DNA of 64,000 nucleotides from Saccharum officinarum (lineage: Eukaryota; Streptophyta; Magnoliopsida; Poales; Poaceae), in assembly GCA_020631735.1 (NCBI GenBank), contig CM036168.1, positions 101,390,036-101,454,035 of the forward strand, written 5' to 3'. The notes under the pieces were generated by a model, which saw only the letters and a list, made by a program, of their open reading frames with translations, did no database searches and was not told where the DNA came from. The translations under genes were made by a program, and so were the position numbers. Below are positions 45,501-57,908 of this stretch, in pieces; the first letter of the stretch is position 1; each line of letters begins with the position of its first letter.

Positions 45501-46596
45501 GCATCACGGCGTGCCGTCGGGCACCCCATTGCCGGCCACGACAAGGCAAAAGGAGGTATGCGGGAGCTTTAGCGGCACCGTGCGATGCTCGTGCACGAGA
45601 GAAGAGGGCGAGAGATGGAGCGGAGGAGCTGGACCCGCTGCGCAGTGCGCTCTGGTGAACCGAGCCAAACTCCGGCGAGCTATTGCGGCGGTCATGAGCC
45701 TTGCCAAGGCTTACCAAGGCGAGTACTCAACACGGGGGAGTCGTGGTGGAGCTCTAGTGAAGACCGAGAGGTGGGCGGCGAGCTCTAGCGGCAGTAAACA
45801 CCAACTCCGGCGAGGCGGAGCGGCGGGCGGTGGCTAGTTGCGCTACTGTGAGGAGAGCGAGGGAGGAGGAAATGGGGCGAGCGAGGAGGCAGAGCGCGGT
45901 GCTGGGCGCTTTGGAGAGCGAGGCGCGGGTGCGGGGGCCACCAGGACGCCAGGTGCCGGCCGGAGCCGTACGCTGGCGGCCACGGGGCGGCCTTCCCCTG
46001 CCACGGTTGGGCGCGGGCGCGAGCTGGCAGTTGGAGCGGGCCGGCTTGCTCTAGTTGGCTGAAAGCAGGGCGGCGGCCCGTTTTGAAAAATAAAATTTCT
46101 TTCCTTTTTCTTTTTCAAAGCACAACACCTAAATCTATATTTTTGAGCAACAAAAATTCATTTTCAAAATTTGGTCCAAAAATAAAAGTTGTTTAGAATT
46201 TTAAACTCTACAACTTTGCTTTAGGACACATTTTGAAATTCCAAATATATTTTGAATTAGAGATTCAAAGTTCATTTTAATCAAAACTCTATTTTTCTAA
46301 ATTATTTTTAAAAGCCAAATTTGAGAAACTTTTGAATACAAAACTTGCTCCAAATTTTATGCTAAATATTTCTAAATGATTTGCACTAATAACCAAACAT
46401 GTTTTAATGGCCTAATGAGCATAATCATGGCAAAATTTTATTTAGACAAGCACATGCAATATTTATGTTTCGAAGTCATGTTTCACATGTTTCAATTCCA
46501 TATTTCATGTATATTTCATGTGAAGATGAATGCAAGATGATGCTCATGCTTATTATTTGAAATGCTTAATGCATTCTTAACACCCAAGGTGTTACA
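42542..46596 (-). repeat. Element 2, 3' LTR (4055 bp)
   Basis: Left copy and the fuller of the two LTRs. It contains a GC-rich block at about 45,240-46,080, part of which is missing from the other LTR. The polypurine tract adjoins its right edge. Confidence 0.93.
45811..46096. other. LTR segment absent from the partner LTR (~290 bp)
   Basis: In this LTR, CGGCAGTAAA (about 45801) is followed by GC-rich DNA up to AATAAAATTTCTTTCC (about 46085-46105). In the partner LTR the two sides are joined directly at about 56550. Short TAAA matches at both edges suggest a deletion through microhomology in the partner. Confidence 0.75.
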
Positions 46597-46612
46597 GCCC
46601 TCCCCCTTATAA
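46597..46612 (-). other. Element 2 polypurine tract
   Basis: On the minus strand TATAAGGGGGAGGGC directly precedes the 3' LTR. Confidence 0.82.
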
Positions 46613-46739
46613 GAATCTAGTCCCGAAATTTTGAGTTACGAACCATTTGTTATAAAAATCTTGTCCCAAAACATTTATGTATTCACCGTGAACCATTTGT
46701 TAATAATCTTGTCCCATTTTGTAGATATTCTCCCGTTTC

Positions 46740-49700
46740 CCATGTCGCGTCACCGTCATCATGATGACTCCACTATATCTTATATGTTCTCACCACTTTA
46801 TTCCGAGTGACTCGATCCTTAGTGTCCAAAATCTGAACCGGTTGCTCACGATATTCCAAGTCTAATTTGATCCAAATGCCCTAAGGTTATATTCTCTCTT
46901 TCGGGACACGCAAACATTTCTTCAATTGTGATATATGAAAGACTGGAAAGATCGAACCCATCGCTTCTGGTAGTTGTAACTTATAAGCCACGGGACCCTT
47001 CTTCTCTATTATCCTATACGGCCCTACAAACCTAGCAGCAAGCTTCTTCTTAATCCCAAACTGTTTCTTCTTCATTGGAGTAACTTTCAAATAGACGTAG
47101 TCACCAACTTTAAATTCTAACAGTCTTCTTCTTTTGTCTGCATATCTTTTCTAACGTGATTGTGCGGCCTTCATGTTTTGTTGGATAATACAGACCTTTT
47201 TCTCAGCCTCTTCAACAAAATTGATCCCATAAATTCTTCTCTCTCTGGATTCAATCCAATTCAACAGTGTCCTACACTTCCTGCCATACAATGCTTTAAA
47301 CGGAGCCATCTTGATACTTTCTTGGTAACTATTATTGTAAGCAAACTCTGCCAAGGGTAACCATGATTCCCATGAACCCCTAGATGACAACACACAAGCT
47401 CTAAGCATATCTTCAAGAACAACATTACCTCTCTGTCTGCCCATCTGTCTGTGGGTGGTAAGCTATACTACGAACCAAACTAGTACCCAAACCTTTATGT
47501 AAGTGCTCCCAAAAATGAGCGGTAAATTGTGACCCTCGGTCAGACATGATGGTCTTCGGTATACCATGCAACCGAACGATTTCTGCAATGTACTTCGCGG
47601 CATACTGAGGTGGTCGAAATGTTGTCTTGACTGGCAAAAAGTGAGCTAATTTGGTAAGGCGATCTACAATCACCCAAATCGAATCATTTCCCTTTGGTGT
47701 GGTGGGAAGACCGGTGATGAAATCCATACTTATATCATCCCATTTCTAATCTAGTACCGACAAAGGTTGCAACAAACCCGTAGGTCTCATGTGAAGAGCT
47801 TTCACCCTACAACACGTGTCACAACGAGCAACATACGCCGCAATCTCCTTCTCCATCTTTGTCCACTAATAACGAGGTCTTAGTTCTTGATACATTTTGC
47901 TACTTCTAGGATGGATAGACAGCTTAGAATGATGAGCTTCATCCATTAATTGGTTCTTGAGCTCTCGATCTTTTGGTACAATCAGACGATCCTTGAACCA
48001 TAACACTCCTTATTCATCCACTCTAAAGTGCTTAGTTGACTCTTTCTTCATTTTCTCCTTGATATGAAATATTCCCTTGTCTGTTTTCTGGCCTTCAATG
48101 ATCTTGCTCTCCTCGGTATAACTAACCTGGATATTGTGCAACACAGCAGGATGCAACAAATTGAACCCATCTTCAAACAAAGGTTGCACAGTAAGAGAAT
48201 GTGACTTCCTACTTAGGGCATCTGCTACTACATTGGCCTTCCCTGGATGATAGTGTACATTTAGTTTATAATCCTTAATCAGCTCTAACCATCTTCTCTG
48301 TCGCATGTTCAACTCAGACTAAGTAAATATGTATTTGAGACTCTTATGATATGTGAAGATGTTGCACACATTCCCGAGCAGATAGTGTCGCCAAATCTTT
48401 AGAGCATGCACAACGGCAGTAAGCTCTAAATCATGGGTAGGATAATTAACCTCATGTTTCCTCAATTGGCGTGAGACATAAGCAATGACTCTTCCATCTT
48501 GTATAAGAACACATCCTAAACTATTCTTGGATGCATCGCAAAACACATCAAATGGCTTCTCTATGTCTGGCTGCGCCAGAACAGGAGCAGTGGTTAGCAA
48601 TTCTCACAAGGTGCGGAAAGCTGCCTCGCACTCCTCTGTCCAAGCGAACTTATGGTCTTTCTGTAGCAGACTCGTCATTAGTTTGGCAATATTTGAGAAA
48701 TCTGGTATGAAGCGATGATAATAACCGGCTAATCCAAGAAAACTCTGAACCTCATGAACTGTGGTTGGCGCCTTCCAATCCATAACCTCTTGTACCTTGC
48801 TAGGATCTACTGAAATTCCATTTTCTGATAGCACGTGACCGAGAAAAGGAACTGTCTTCAGCCAAAACTCACACTTACTAAACTTAGCATACAACTGATG
48901 ATCTCTGAGTCGGGTTAAGACGGCTCTTAAATGCTCTGCACGATCTTCCTCGTTCTCTGAGTATACTAGGATGTCATCAATGAACACAATCACAAACTTA
49001 TCTGATTCTAGCATAAAGACTGAATTAATCAGATACATAAAGTATGCAGGAGCATTTGTTAGACCAAAGGACATGATAAGATACTCGTACAAACCATATC
49101 TGGTGGAAAACGTGGTCTTGGGTATATCTTGTGGCCTAATCTTGATTTGATGGTACCCTGATCTCAAATCTATCTTAGAAAATATCTTGGCTTTTGACAA
49201 TTGATCAAACAAGATATCAATCCGAGGTAGAGGATACTTGTTTTTAATTGTCACTGCATTCAGTGGCCAGTAGTCCACGCACATCCGTAAGGAGTTATCC
49301 TTCTTTTTTCTTCACGAACAGTGCGGGACATCCTCATTCAGACGAACTTGGAGGAATCAAACCCTTGGTCAATAGATCCTGGAGTTGCTTCTTCAACTCT
49401 GCTAATTCATTTGGAGGCATCTGATAAGGCCTTCTTGAGATCGGTGGTGTTCCAGGAATCAACTCAATGGCAAACTCAACGTCTCTATCTGGTTGAAGAC
49501 TGGGTAACTCATCTGGAAACACGTCCGAAAACTCGCACACTACCAGAATCTTGGCTAGAAGAGTGGTTTGTATGGCACAGGTCGTACTTGCTAGATCTAT
49601 TCTCCAAGGTAAGACTACTTGAAACATGCCTTCTCCAACTGGTTTCTTGAGAGAAATACTTCTTCCTCCAACAACAATTACTACTCCCATCTTATTCATC

Positions 49701-50039
49701 CAATTCATTCCCATAATTACGTCCAGAACTAGCCCTGGCATAACTATCAAGTTAAGCTTATACTGTTTGTCTGCTATATTCAGGGTTACCCCTCTAACTA
49801 TCTGATTAGTCAACAGATCAGCCCCAGCTGAACTTATCTGATAAGCACATTCCAATTCAACTATCTTTTGCTCATATTTTCTTGCAAATGCTTGGCTTAC
49901 AAATAAATGAGATAGTCCAGAATCAAACGAAATGACTGCAGGATGGTTGTTGATAGAAAACATACCAGCTGTCATAGGCTCTCCTTCCGGGATGTCATCT
50001 ATAGTGGTGTGGTGCACACAAGCTTGATATTGATTCTGC
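46740..50039 (-). pseudogene. Element 2 pol (protease to chromodomain), multiply broken
   Basis: In sense order: protease FDSGLSHLFVSQ (about 49930); RT core [13 protein letters not shown] and FIDDILVYS (48604-49284); RNase [14 protein letters not shown] (48319-48600, with a following piece at 48010-48312); integrase core SDRGSQFTAHFW and [10 protein letters not shown] (47425-47727, continued at 47151-47444). Next come the C-terminal barrel (FVGPYRIIEKKGPVAYKL, 46887-47090) and a decayed chromodomain (ILDTKDRVTRNKVVRTYKI, DGDATWE, about 46740-46850). At least five interruptions separate these blocks. The order and motifs match element 1, but sequence similarity is moderate, so it is a different family of the same chromovirus lineage. 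Confidence 0.92.
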
Positions 50040-51112
50040 TGCTTCTTGGGAAAAGGACAAAACTTCGCAAAGTGCCCAGACTGGTTGCAGTTAAAGCATG
50101 ACCCTCTTACTAAAGTAGCGGCTCTAGACGAACTGTCTTGTCCTGACTTGGCCTGTGGCACCACCATCTTGAATAGCTTCTGGTTCCTCTGAGGTTGCTG
50201 GACATTCTGATTCTTCCTCTGTGGTGGCCTAAACCTTGCACCAGGAGCAGGTAGATGATACGCAGAATGATTGGCCATCGGGGCTTTGGGCTGGGACGTA
50301 CCTGACTTAAAGGGCCTCTTGTGAGTCTTGGATGCAGCATACACATTGTTGTTCTTTTCTTGCTTCAAGCAGTCACTAACAAAGTCATTGAAACTAGTCC
50401 TCGTGTTGGTACCCACATGCTTCATCATCTTGGGATTCAGACCTCTCTTGAAACTAGGGATCTTCTTGGCATCAATATTCACCATGTCAGAAGCGTAATG
50501 ACTTAGATTGTTGAAAGCATGTAAATACTGCATCACAGTTTTGGTGCCTTAATTCAGAGATAGGAATTCTCCCAACTTCATTTCTGTCAGACCTGGTGGA
50601 ATGTAAACTCCACGAAAAGCATCAGTGAATTCCCTCCAAGTAATGTGGGCATTGGGGGGAAACATGGTGCGATGATGCTTCCACCATATCCCTGCAGGCC
50701 CTTATAGTTGATGAGTTGCATACTCAGTCTTCAATACTTCGGTCATTCTGAGCACACATAACTTATCTTCCATGATGTTTATCCATTCTTCGTCATCTGG
50801 TGGCTCTGTCGCTTCCTTGAAGATCGGTGGCCTGGTGTCCATGAAATCCTTGAAACTGCTATACTGATTTGCCTCATGTCCGCCCTGGTTTACCCCACGG
50901 TGGGTGTTGTCCGCAATATTGCGCAAGGCAGCCTCCATGTTTTGCTGCATGCCCTCCATGTTTCGCTGACTTCCAAGAAATTGTGCGAAGAACTGTTTCA
51001 CGATGTATGGTGGAGGAGGAGTTGGTGGTGGATCACGGTTCTCATTCCCGGTAGCACTGCCACCCGCCTCAGTGGCATCATAAATGGTACGCCGAGTGGT
51101 CGGCATCTGCAT
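50040..51112 (-). pseudogene. Element 2 gag, broken
   Basis: The N-terminal part (50702-51112) includes RPPIFKEATEPPDDEEWINIMEDK, abbreviated here to PPIFKEATEPPDDEEW, and ends at a stop. The C-terminal part continues from 50536 in another block, with NLSHYASDMV, KKIPSFKRGL and the CCHC knuckle CFNCNQSGHFAKFC (about 50060-50100). It then runs without a stop into protease. The middle of gag (50537-50701) contains stops and frame changes. Confidence 0.88.
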
Positions 51113-51475
51113 ATTTTAGCAACAGTAATTATTAGGCGATGTTGTAGAATTGTATGTGAATGAAAAAATATGCCATACTGAATTCACTGGAGAGAATAAA
51201 TTCATACAATAAAACAGGGGCACAATAAGTCATTCCAATTAACATAGCATCACTAATTAGATTACTCAAGCACAACACATCGCATTCATTACAACCAAAT
51301 TGCCAGCATACATACACTGGACTTTTGACGTTCAGATATCGTCACAAACACATCCAAGTTTTCCAACATTACATCAAGGTCTTAGTCTTTCTACTCAAGA
51401 GCACATGTTAGATATGCCAACCATGCAAAAGATCATCACAGAAGAAACTCTAGTAGCTAGCACACAACTACTAGC
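51113..51475. other. Element 2 spacer between extra ORF and gag
   Basis: AT-rich, non-coding, in the same position as the spacer at 29088-29734 of element 1. Confidence 0.5.
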
Positions 51476-52521
51476 CTACTCATCATGGTCGCTGTCTAAG
51501 TCAGAGACGTCGCCATGGTTGCCATCTTCTTCATCCTCAGCTAGTGCCTCAGGCTCTTCGGGATCCTTGTCCTCGTCCAGATCCATCTCTGCTACGCCAG
51601 GAGGAATGTAAGGGTGGAGCTGGTTATGCAGCTGATGAGCCTCCTCGTGCAGATTGTCGTTGTACTCTTTAGCATTGGCCAACTGCTGCTCTAGCTCAAC
51701 CTGTCGAGCTCTCAGAACATCTTCTTCAGACCAGGCTTCATTCCTCTGGTGGAGCACATGGATCAATATGTGCTCAGCGTTCCTGTTAGCGGTGATTAGA
51801 CGCTTAAGCTTCTCTCTCAGTGCAAGGATGTCTCCCTCATAGACTCTAGTCCTCTGGGTCGCCTGATCTCTCTGACGGGTCAACTAAGCCATCTCTGCAT
51901 TTAGCCTCTCAAGCTCAGCGTTGTGGTCCCTCTAGAGCTGATGTCTGTCATTGCAGGCCTGGCCAAGAGCACCAGACACACGTCTCAGGCTACCTTCTAC
52001 TCCATCGAAAGTCTTCATCACTGCAAACATGGCACTCATAGCATGGTTGTCACTATTCTACCCTTCTGCTGCCCCAATCTCTAGAGATCGTCCTCTGGCC
52101 TGCTGCCATGAGTCAGTGAGGGGTTGCCCCTCTAAAGGACTCTAGCCATAGCGGCTGCCAACTCCTGAGGAAAATGATCCATGATGTCCCTTAGGATCCC
52201 AAAAGCTATCCTGTCAGCTGCTTCCTCAGCGGTCTTGTCAGTTGACTCATAGCGCCAACCAGTCCACTCAGAACCGTCACCTTGGGCATGAACTATGGCC
52301 TCCACAATGACCAATAATCCATCACCCAACTGCTCATTGGTCTAGAAATAGCGGGGCTCTATTCTATCAAGATAGCCTACATGGCTGAGCACCCTCCATA
52401 AGAGCGTAGGCATCCCAAACTCTCCAAGAAAGGTGTGTCGCTGACGGGTACGTGGAGCAAGCTGGTGGCGGGGAGCTCTACCTCCAGTGGACTTGTGAGC
52501 TGTCTGCCTGGTGCGTGCCAT
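51476..52521 (-). pseudogene. Element 2 extra ORF with a histone-H3-tail N-terminus (broken)
   Basis: Sense-strand extra frame between 5' LTR and gag. The ATG at 52521 (preceded by GCTACAG) opens a frame whose first residues, ARTRQTAHKSTGGRAPRHQL, match the histone H3 tail at 16 of 20 positions. The differences are K4R, R8H, K14R and K18H. K9-S10-T11-G12-G13 and A15-P16-R17 are kept. There is no H3 globular fold behind it. A segment with YESTDKTAEEAADRIAFG and HFPQELAAAMA follows, comparable with EACMGLRYLRF and RYLPRAH of element 1. Then come a long coiled coil (LALREKLKRLITANRNAE, ARQVELEQQLANA) and an acidic C-terminus (DEDKDPEEPE, DLDSDHDE). In-frame stops at about 52339, 52130, 51935 and 51887, and a frame change near 52100, show it is dead. 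Confidence 0.8.
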
Positions 52522-53280
52522 CTGTAGCAAAAATTTATTACTCTCGTGAGAATGAATATTAAGTTGTCATTTTTATCAAAAATGGAATAATCAACTTATA
52601 AGGGGAGGAACAATGCCATGAATGATATGCATGTTCCGTACGTTCTCATAAACTTAGAAAAATAACAATTACTAGCGGTATAGACTGTGGCATACAACGG
52701 TCTCTCATACATACGTAGCTAATACGTACTACACGATAGCGCTGTTATGTACCTGCAGAAGATTCACTTTAGCCCAAACCCTCACAATATGAATAATATG
52801 CATAAAAGCAGTAAAGTAATCTACTCGCTCTACAGGCATCCCTAGATACACGTACAACGGTAGCAACTACTCAAACCATCGTCCTTTTAACGGCATCGTC
52901 ACCACAGGACGGAATTTCGCACACATCGGATACCTTCATATAAACATGTGTATAACATGTCCATAATTCAGCATTATATAAGCACTTCCCTAGATCGACA
53001 GTGTATCCGATCATGCTCTCATAACTCTCACTTACCGAGGCATAGAGGCAATTGATCCATACATTACCACTCAAGTGAATGGCACTCATACAATAACACG
53101 CCGTATGAGCAATGAAATAGAAATATGATGCAAGAACCCCCAAGTCAGTACTTAAATAAGCCACCTAAAGTCCTTAACTGGGTATAAAAGATATGACCAC
53201 AAGCACACTATTAAGTTTTAAATCTCATATTTAAACACTATTTGGTTTTAAATACACATGTGAACAGTAATCTGCTAAAC
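52522..53280. other. Element 2 leader between PBS and extra ORF
   Basis: About 760 bp of AT-rich non-coding DNA. TTTTTGCTACAG just before the extra-ORF ATG looks like a splice acceptor, so the ORF might be expressed from a spliced leader. No donor was assigned. Confidence 0.4.
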
Positions 53281-53282
53281 CT

Positions 53283-53294
53283 TGCTATGATACC
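53283..53294 (-). other. Element 2 primer-binding site
   Basis: On the minus strand TGGTATCATAGC, three bases inside the LTR, differs at one position from the initiator tRNA-Met site (TGGTATCAGAGC). Confidence 0.85.
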
Positions 53295-53297
53295 AGC

Positions 53298-56200
53298 TGT
53301 AATAGAACCGACAAATTATACAAAATTAAGTAAGAAAATCATCAGCCAAAGTAGATAATTTAGCAAACTTAAGCCCGTATAACCCGTTAGTCCGTGAAAC
53401 CACGAAGAATTTCAAACCAACCAACATACAAACCAAGATTGTACAAGTTTAGTAGCCACAGTCACATATTACATAAAAGTTCACAACGACAGTTGAATAC
53501 ATAGGAGTTTAGAACATAAAGTTATTACAAACCAAGTTCATAATGAAATAGCGGAAGCAAATAGTTTTAAAGCCACACACACTTTTAGTTTAGATACAGT
53601 GCCAAGAGGTAGTCATATCCAACAAAAGCATTAGATAAGAAATATAGAGCGACCGTGCCCTTGGTCCTAGTTGTCGCCCATCGCCGGGTACATGCAGTTA
53701 ATGCAATATCCGTAATACATCTGACCATTTGCAACAACAATGGGAACAATGCCCTGAGTACGAGAAAGTACTCAGCTAGACTTACCTGTCTTAAACCAAA
53801 ATAAAGAGACACCAAGGAGTATGCAAGACTTTTTTTTAGTGGACTAGCTGACTCATTTGCGAAAAGCATAAACTATCTTGAATAAATCATTTTAAGTACT
53901 TTGCATCATCTTTATTATAACATATCAGACTGGATAAGCACCTATGTTGTAGTAATCACTTGATTAACCAATAACATCCAGTTACCACTTGGATTTAGAA
54001 TTTCCAACATCATCCATATAACCATCAGTGTTCCATCATCATTACTATGATGTCGTAACTCGAGTCAAGTGCTCACTATCTAGGAGCGATGGTGATTCAA
54101 ATCGATTCCTAACTAGCTGGTGATTTATTCCTCACACAAACCACACTCACCCGCTAAAGTGAGCTAAAGATCACCAATAACACTATCTAGGTAAACGTTG
54201 CGGGACAAACTTGAGCTGCAGTACCCAGGGACCGCCCGATAGCCAGGACGCACCTTGGGCTCACTCTTCGAATCCCCGTCATACCCCCTGCAGCACCAAT
54301 ACACACACCTGTGTAGATCCCAGCCCAAATAATGCCACTAGCTTCACGGTCGAAAGGTACTTTATTCGGCCAGCTAAATGTGAGGCATGCGTTCAACATA
54401 ACAAGAGGGACGAGAAACGATCAGTCCTTAACCGACACAGACGGAAAAATAATAGCATCCCAGAACCCTGTCTAGTTGCCTCTAACTTTTTCATCTGGAA
54501 CCAATTATCCATCAACACATGGTTATTTTCAGGATATCATCCATTCCATAGCTAAAGTATTTCAGCAACCACCTATAATTGCAGGTGACCGGAAATCACC
54601 GATCATTACCGGTCTAAGCAGGGCTAAGCAGTTATTCGATCCTAAACCTATCAGGGTAAGCATATCATTAGGTAGGCAAGGATAGTAATAAATGCATCAA
54701 TGGTTTAACCCAACTCCTATAACTTAATGCAACAATATATAGGACTCATATATATAAAGAATTGCTTTTATAAAGTAGGAGACTTAGAATGCTCCGGGGC
54801 TTGCCTCGTTCGAAGGAACTGGGTTGGTGGTCCACACACTCAGGTAGATGCAAGTGTATAAGTAAATATACACCTCCTGTGCCTGGATTTCTTGTGGATC
54901 GGACCCGTTCTGCTCCTCTTGCACTGCTACTAGCGCTTTCTCCTGCAATCCTGTATGATGCAAGTGTATAAGTAAATATGCAAACGGTGCGTCGGATGTG
55001 ATTGCATGCGATGATCATGATGATATGATGTGCAGATGAACACATTGAGACTTTATTGGATAGCATAAAGGTAAAACCTTTCTACAAGGTAGTCAACATC
55101 ATCCAAGATCAGTCACTATGAATACGTGTCATCTACTGCATTCTCTTCTACTACTAATTCCAGTTATTTTTACGCTAACTAACATATAGCCCTAACATAA
55201 GTGCTACTACACTTTATCAACACAACCACATTAACTTGTCAAGCAACACCCGCAAGTGATTTGGTGCTTCAAAGATACACCAAAGCTTCATTATTAAACT
55301 AATTATCCCTAAAGAATATTACTTTATATTCACTTTAAACTAGGGTTACAACAGCAACCTATATTTCTAATGCATATAAAAATCTATGAAAATTACAGTA
55401 GCATAGTCCTACTCTGAGTAGCCTACCATAAAATTTTCATGGCATTTGGATAAGTAAAACAGCCTACACAAAAATGACAAGCTATGACGTATAAATAGGC
55501 ATGAAAATACTTTGTACTACGAAAAGTATCAAACAACAGATTTAGTATTTTTCTCATGATCTACGCAGTAAACAAACACTATACAAAATTTATCATGTGC
55601 ATGTTTTATACAAATTTCTCGTTCTAGCAAAAATAACAAAAATTAGCCAATAAAGGCACTTGAACTAAACATCAAAATTTTTCTATAGAACATTCATGAC
55701 ACATATTTTTCATACAAAGTGCATCACATAAGAAGAATAACAAACTTAGAATCATATTTTTTTGAAATTCCTATAATTTATTATGCATTTTCTAAGAAAA
55801 CAACAATTACAAGAATTAAATAAAACCATATACAAAAGTATCACAAATTTGACATGCAATATTTTATACTGTAGATCTACTCCTAAGAAGTCCACCAAAA
55901 TTGGTTTCATCATTTTTGGGTCATACTTTTTGAGTTATGAAATAAACAAGCATTTAACTAATTTCTAAACAACCATTTTTCAAATTTCTTTAAAACCCAG
56001 CCGCTGAAATCGCTACGTCTACCCGAGCCGGTACCCAGGCGTGCAGCCCAGGGGCTGACAGTGGGTCACCCGGCCCCACCCGACATCCCCACCGAGGGGG
56101 AGGAGAAACCGGTCGGTGAGATCTCGCCGCCGGCGAGCTCTCCTAGGGAACGGCCACCACCGACACGATCCCCTTGGTAAGCCGCATCCAGAGAACTCGG

Positions 56201-57051
56201 TGGCTGGGCCGGAGGAGCTCTGGCACAGGGTGGTCGGCGGCAATGGCGGCACGGCGTCACGGTGTGCCATCGGGCACCCCGTTCCCAGCCACGACAAGGC
56301 AAGAGGAGGTATCTAGGAGCTTTAGCGGCACCGTGCGGTGCTCGTGCGCGAGAGAAGAGGGCGAGAGGTGGAGCGGAGGAGCTGGACCCACCGCACAGTG
56401 CGCTCCGGTGAACCGAGCCGAACTCCAGCGAGCTATTGCAGCGGTCGTGAGCCTTTCCAAGGCTCACCAAGGTGAGCACTCGATGTGGGGAGTCGTGGTG
56501 GAGCTCTGGTGAAGACCGAGAGGTGGGCGGCAAGCTCTAGCGGCAGTAAATTCCTTTCCTTTTTCTTTTTCAAAGCACAACACCTAAATCTACATTTTTG
56601 AGCAACAAAAATTTATTTTCAAAATTTGGTCCAAAAATAAAAGTTGTTTAGAATTTTAAACTCTACAACTTTGCTTTAAGGCACATTTTGAAATTCCAAA
56701 TAGATTTTGAATTAGAGATTCAAAGTTCATTTTAATCAAAACTCTATTTTTCTAAATTATTTTTAAAAGCAAAATTTGAGAAACTTTTGAATACAAAACT
56801 TGCTCCAAATTTCATGCTAAACATTTCTAAATGATTTGCACTAATAACCAAACATGTTTTAATGGTCTAACAAGCTTAATCATGGTAAAATTTTATTTAA
56901 ACAAGCACATGCAACATTTATATTTTGAAGTCATGTTTCACATGTTTCAATTCCATATTTCACGTATATTTCATGTGAAGATGAATTCAAGATGGTGCTC
57001 ATGCTCATTATTTGAAATGCTTAATGCATGCTTAACACCCGAGGTGTTACA
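53298..57051 (-). repeat. Element 2, 5' LTR (3754 bp, with internal deletion)
   Basis: Right copy, about 300 bp shorter than the partner because of the deletion near 56550. Otherwise collinear with 42542-46596. Confidence 0.93.
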
Positions 57052-57056
57052 CGATC
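57052..57056. other. Target-site duplication of element 2 (right copy)
   Basis: CGATC, identical to 42537-42541. Removing one copy and element 2 restores the left LTR of element 3. Confidence 0.92.
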
Positions 57057-57908
57057 TACCACCTCACGGCATATAAGGGCATCCGCAAATAAACAAATAT
57101 CTAAATACCACGCTCACATAATGTCTATCGCTCACCCATGGTTTCCATAATCTAGCTACACTAAATATCAAACTAGAACAAACAATGGCCATTTCTTTCA
57201 TGAACATAGATAATATGAAGCTTAATGTTGACATAAACATAGTAGCAACGATACAATCTTAAATGAAATAAAGAAATAGAGTAAAGTACAAGACATATAC
57301 CGAACCACGCTCTTGCCAACGTTAGGAATCCAAGCGTTGCTTGATCTCCCTCTAGACCTAATATAACTTGCCTAAGCTCTAATCTAAAGGAACTATGAGG
57401 AACTAGGGTTGGCTCTGGATGAGTTGATCTTCAACTGAATATGTTGAATGACTTGATGCTTTAGGGGGGTGCAGGAGTCCTTATATAGCCTAGTGGGTTG
57501 AACGTAAGCCCTTGGATCAAACCGACTTGGACAAAGGGAGGAGATGGATCCTAGAAGACGGTGGAGGAATACTCCAGAAGCTCGTGGGGAAATCCCCTAG
57601 GGGGGCCGGGTGGCATGGTGGTGGGGTCGGTCGGCCCTACCTGGTAGCTTCTCGTCCTCTCGTTTGTTCCGGTGCCATCTGGTGTCTTCTATAGTCTTCT
57701 AGTGTATCCTTCGTCGCGATCAAGTTTCGTTCTTTTTCTCAATTAGGTCCCCCTTCCTATGTTTTCTGAATAACCCTACAAAAAATAGAGATTCACCAAA
57801 ACTCATAGAATTTGTCAGTTTAAACCCTAGACCTATGCATATTCTTGTACTTTAACCATTTCTCTTGTTTATTTACATATAAAATATTGACGTTATCCAC
57901 CGTCAACA
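57057..57908 (-). repeat. Element 3 left LTR, inner part
   Basis: Continuation of the LTR begun at 41752. It ends CCGTCAACA at 57908, the inverse of the TGTTG start. A TATA motif (CTATATAAGG on the minus strand) lies near 57480, fitting a promoter for minus-strand transcription. Confidence 0.82.

Larger units (their letters stand above)
42542..57051 (-). mobile_element. LTR retrotransposon element 2: Ty3/gypsy chromovirus, older and degenerate
   Basis: A 14.5-kb minus-strand element. Its LTRs begin TGTAA(C/T)AGAACCGAC and end GAGGTGTTACA or CAAGGTGTTACA. It has a perfect 5-bp target duplication (CGATC) and both priming sites. It lies inside the left LTR of element 3. In sense order: 5' LTR, extra ORF with an H3-like N-terminus, gag, protease-RT-RNase H-integrase-chromodomain, 3' LTR. 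All coding parts are broken by stops and frameshifts. The first ~300 bp of the LTRs differ at about 15 positions (~5%), so it is several times older than element 1. Confidence 0.95.

Noticed and set aside
45212..46118. GC-rich open frames in the LTRs of element 2 (and 56019-56533)
   Set aside because: Both LTRs carry them in diverged, frame-broken form on both strands. They are composition-driven and lack domains.
52342..52530. A histone H3 gene or pseudogene
   Set aside because: Similarity stops after about residue 21. The globular H3 fold is absent, the position is the leader side of a retrotransposon, and element 1 has a diverged counterpart.
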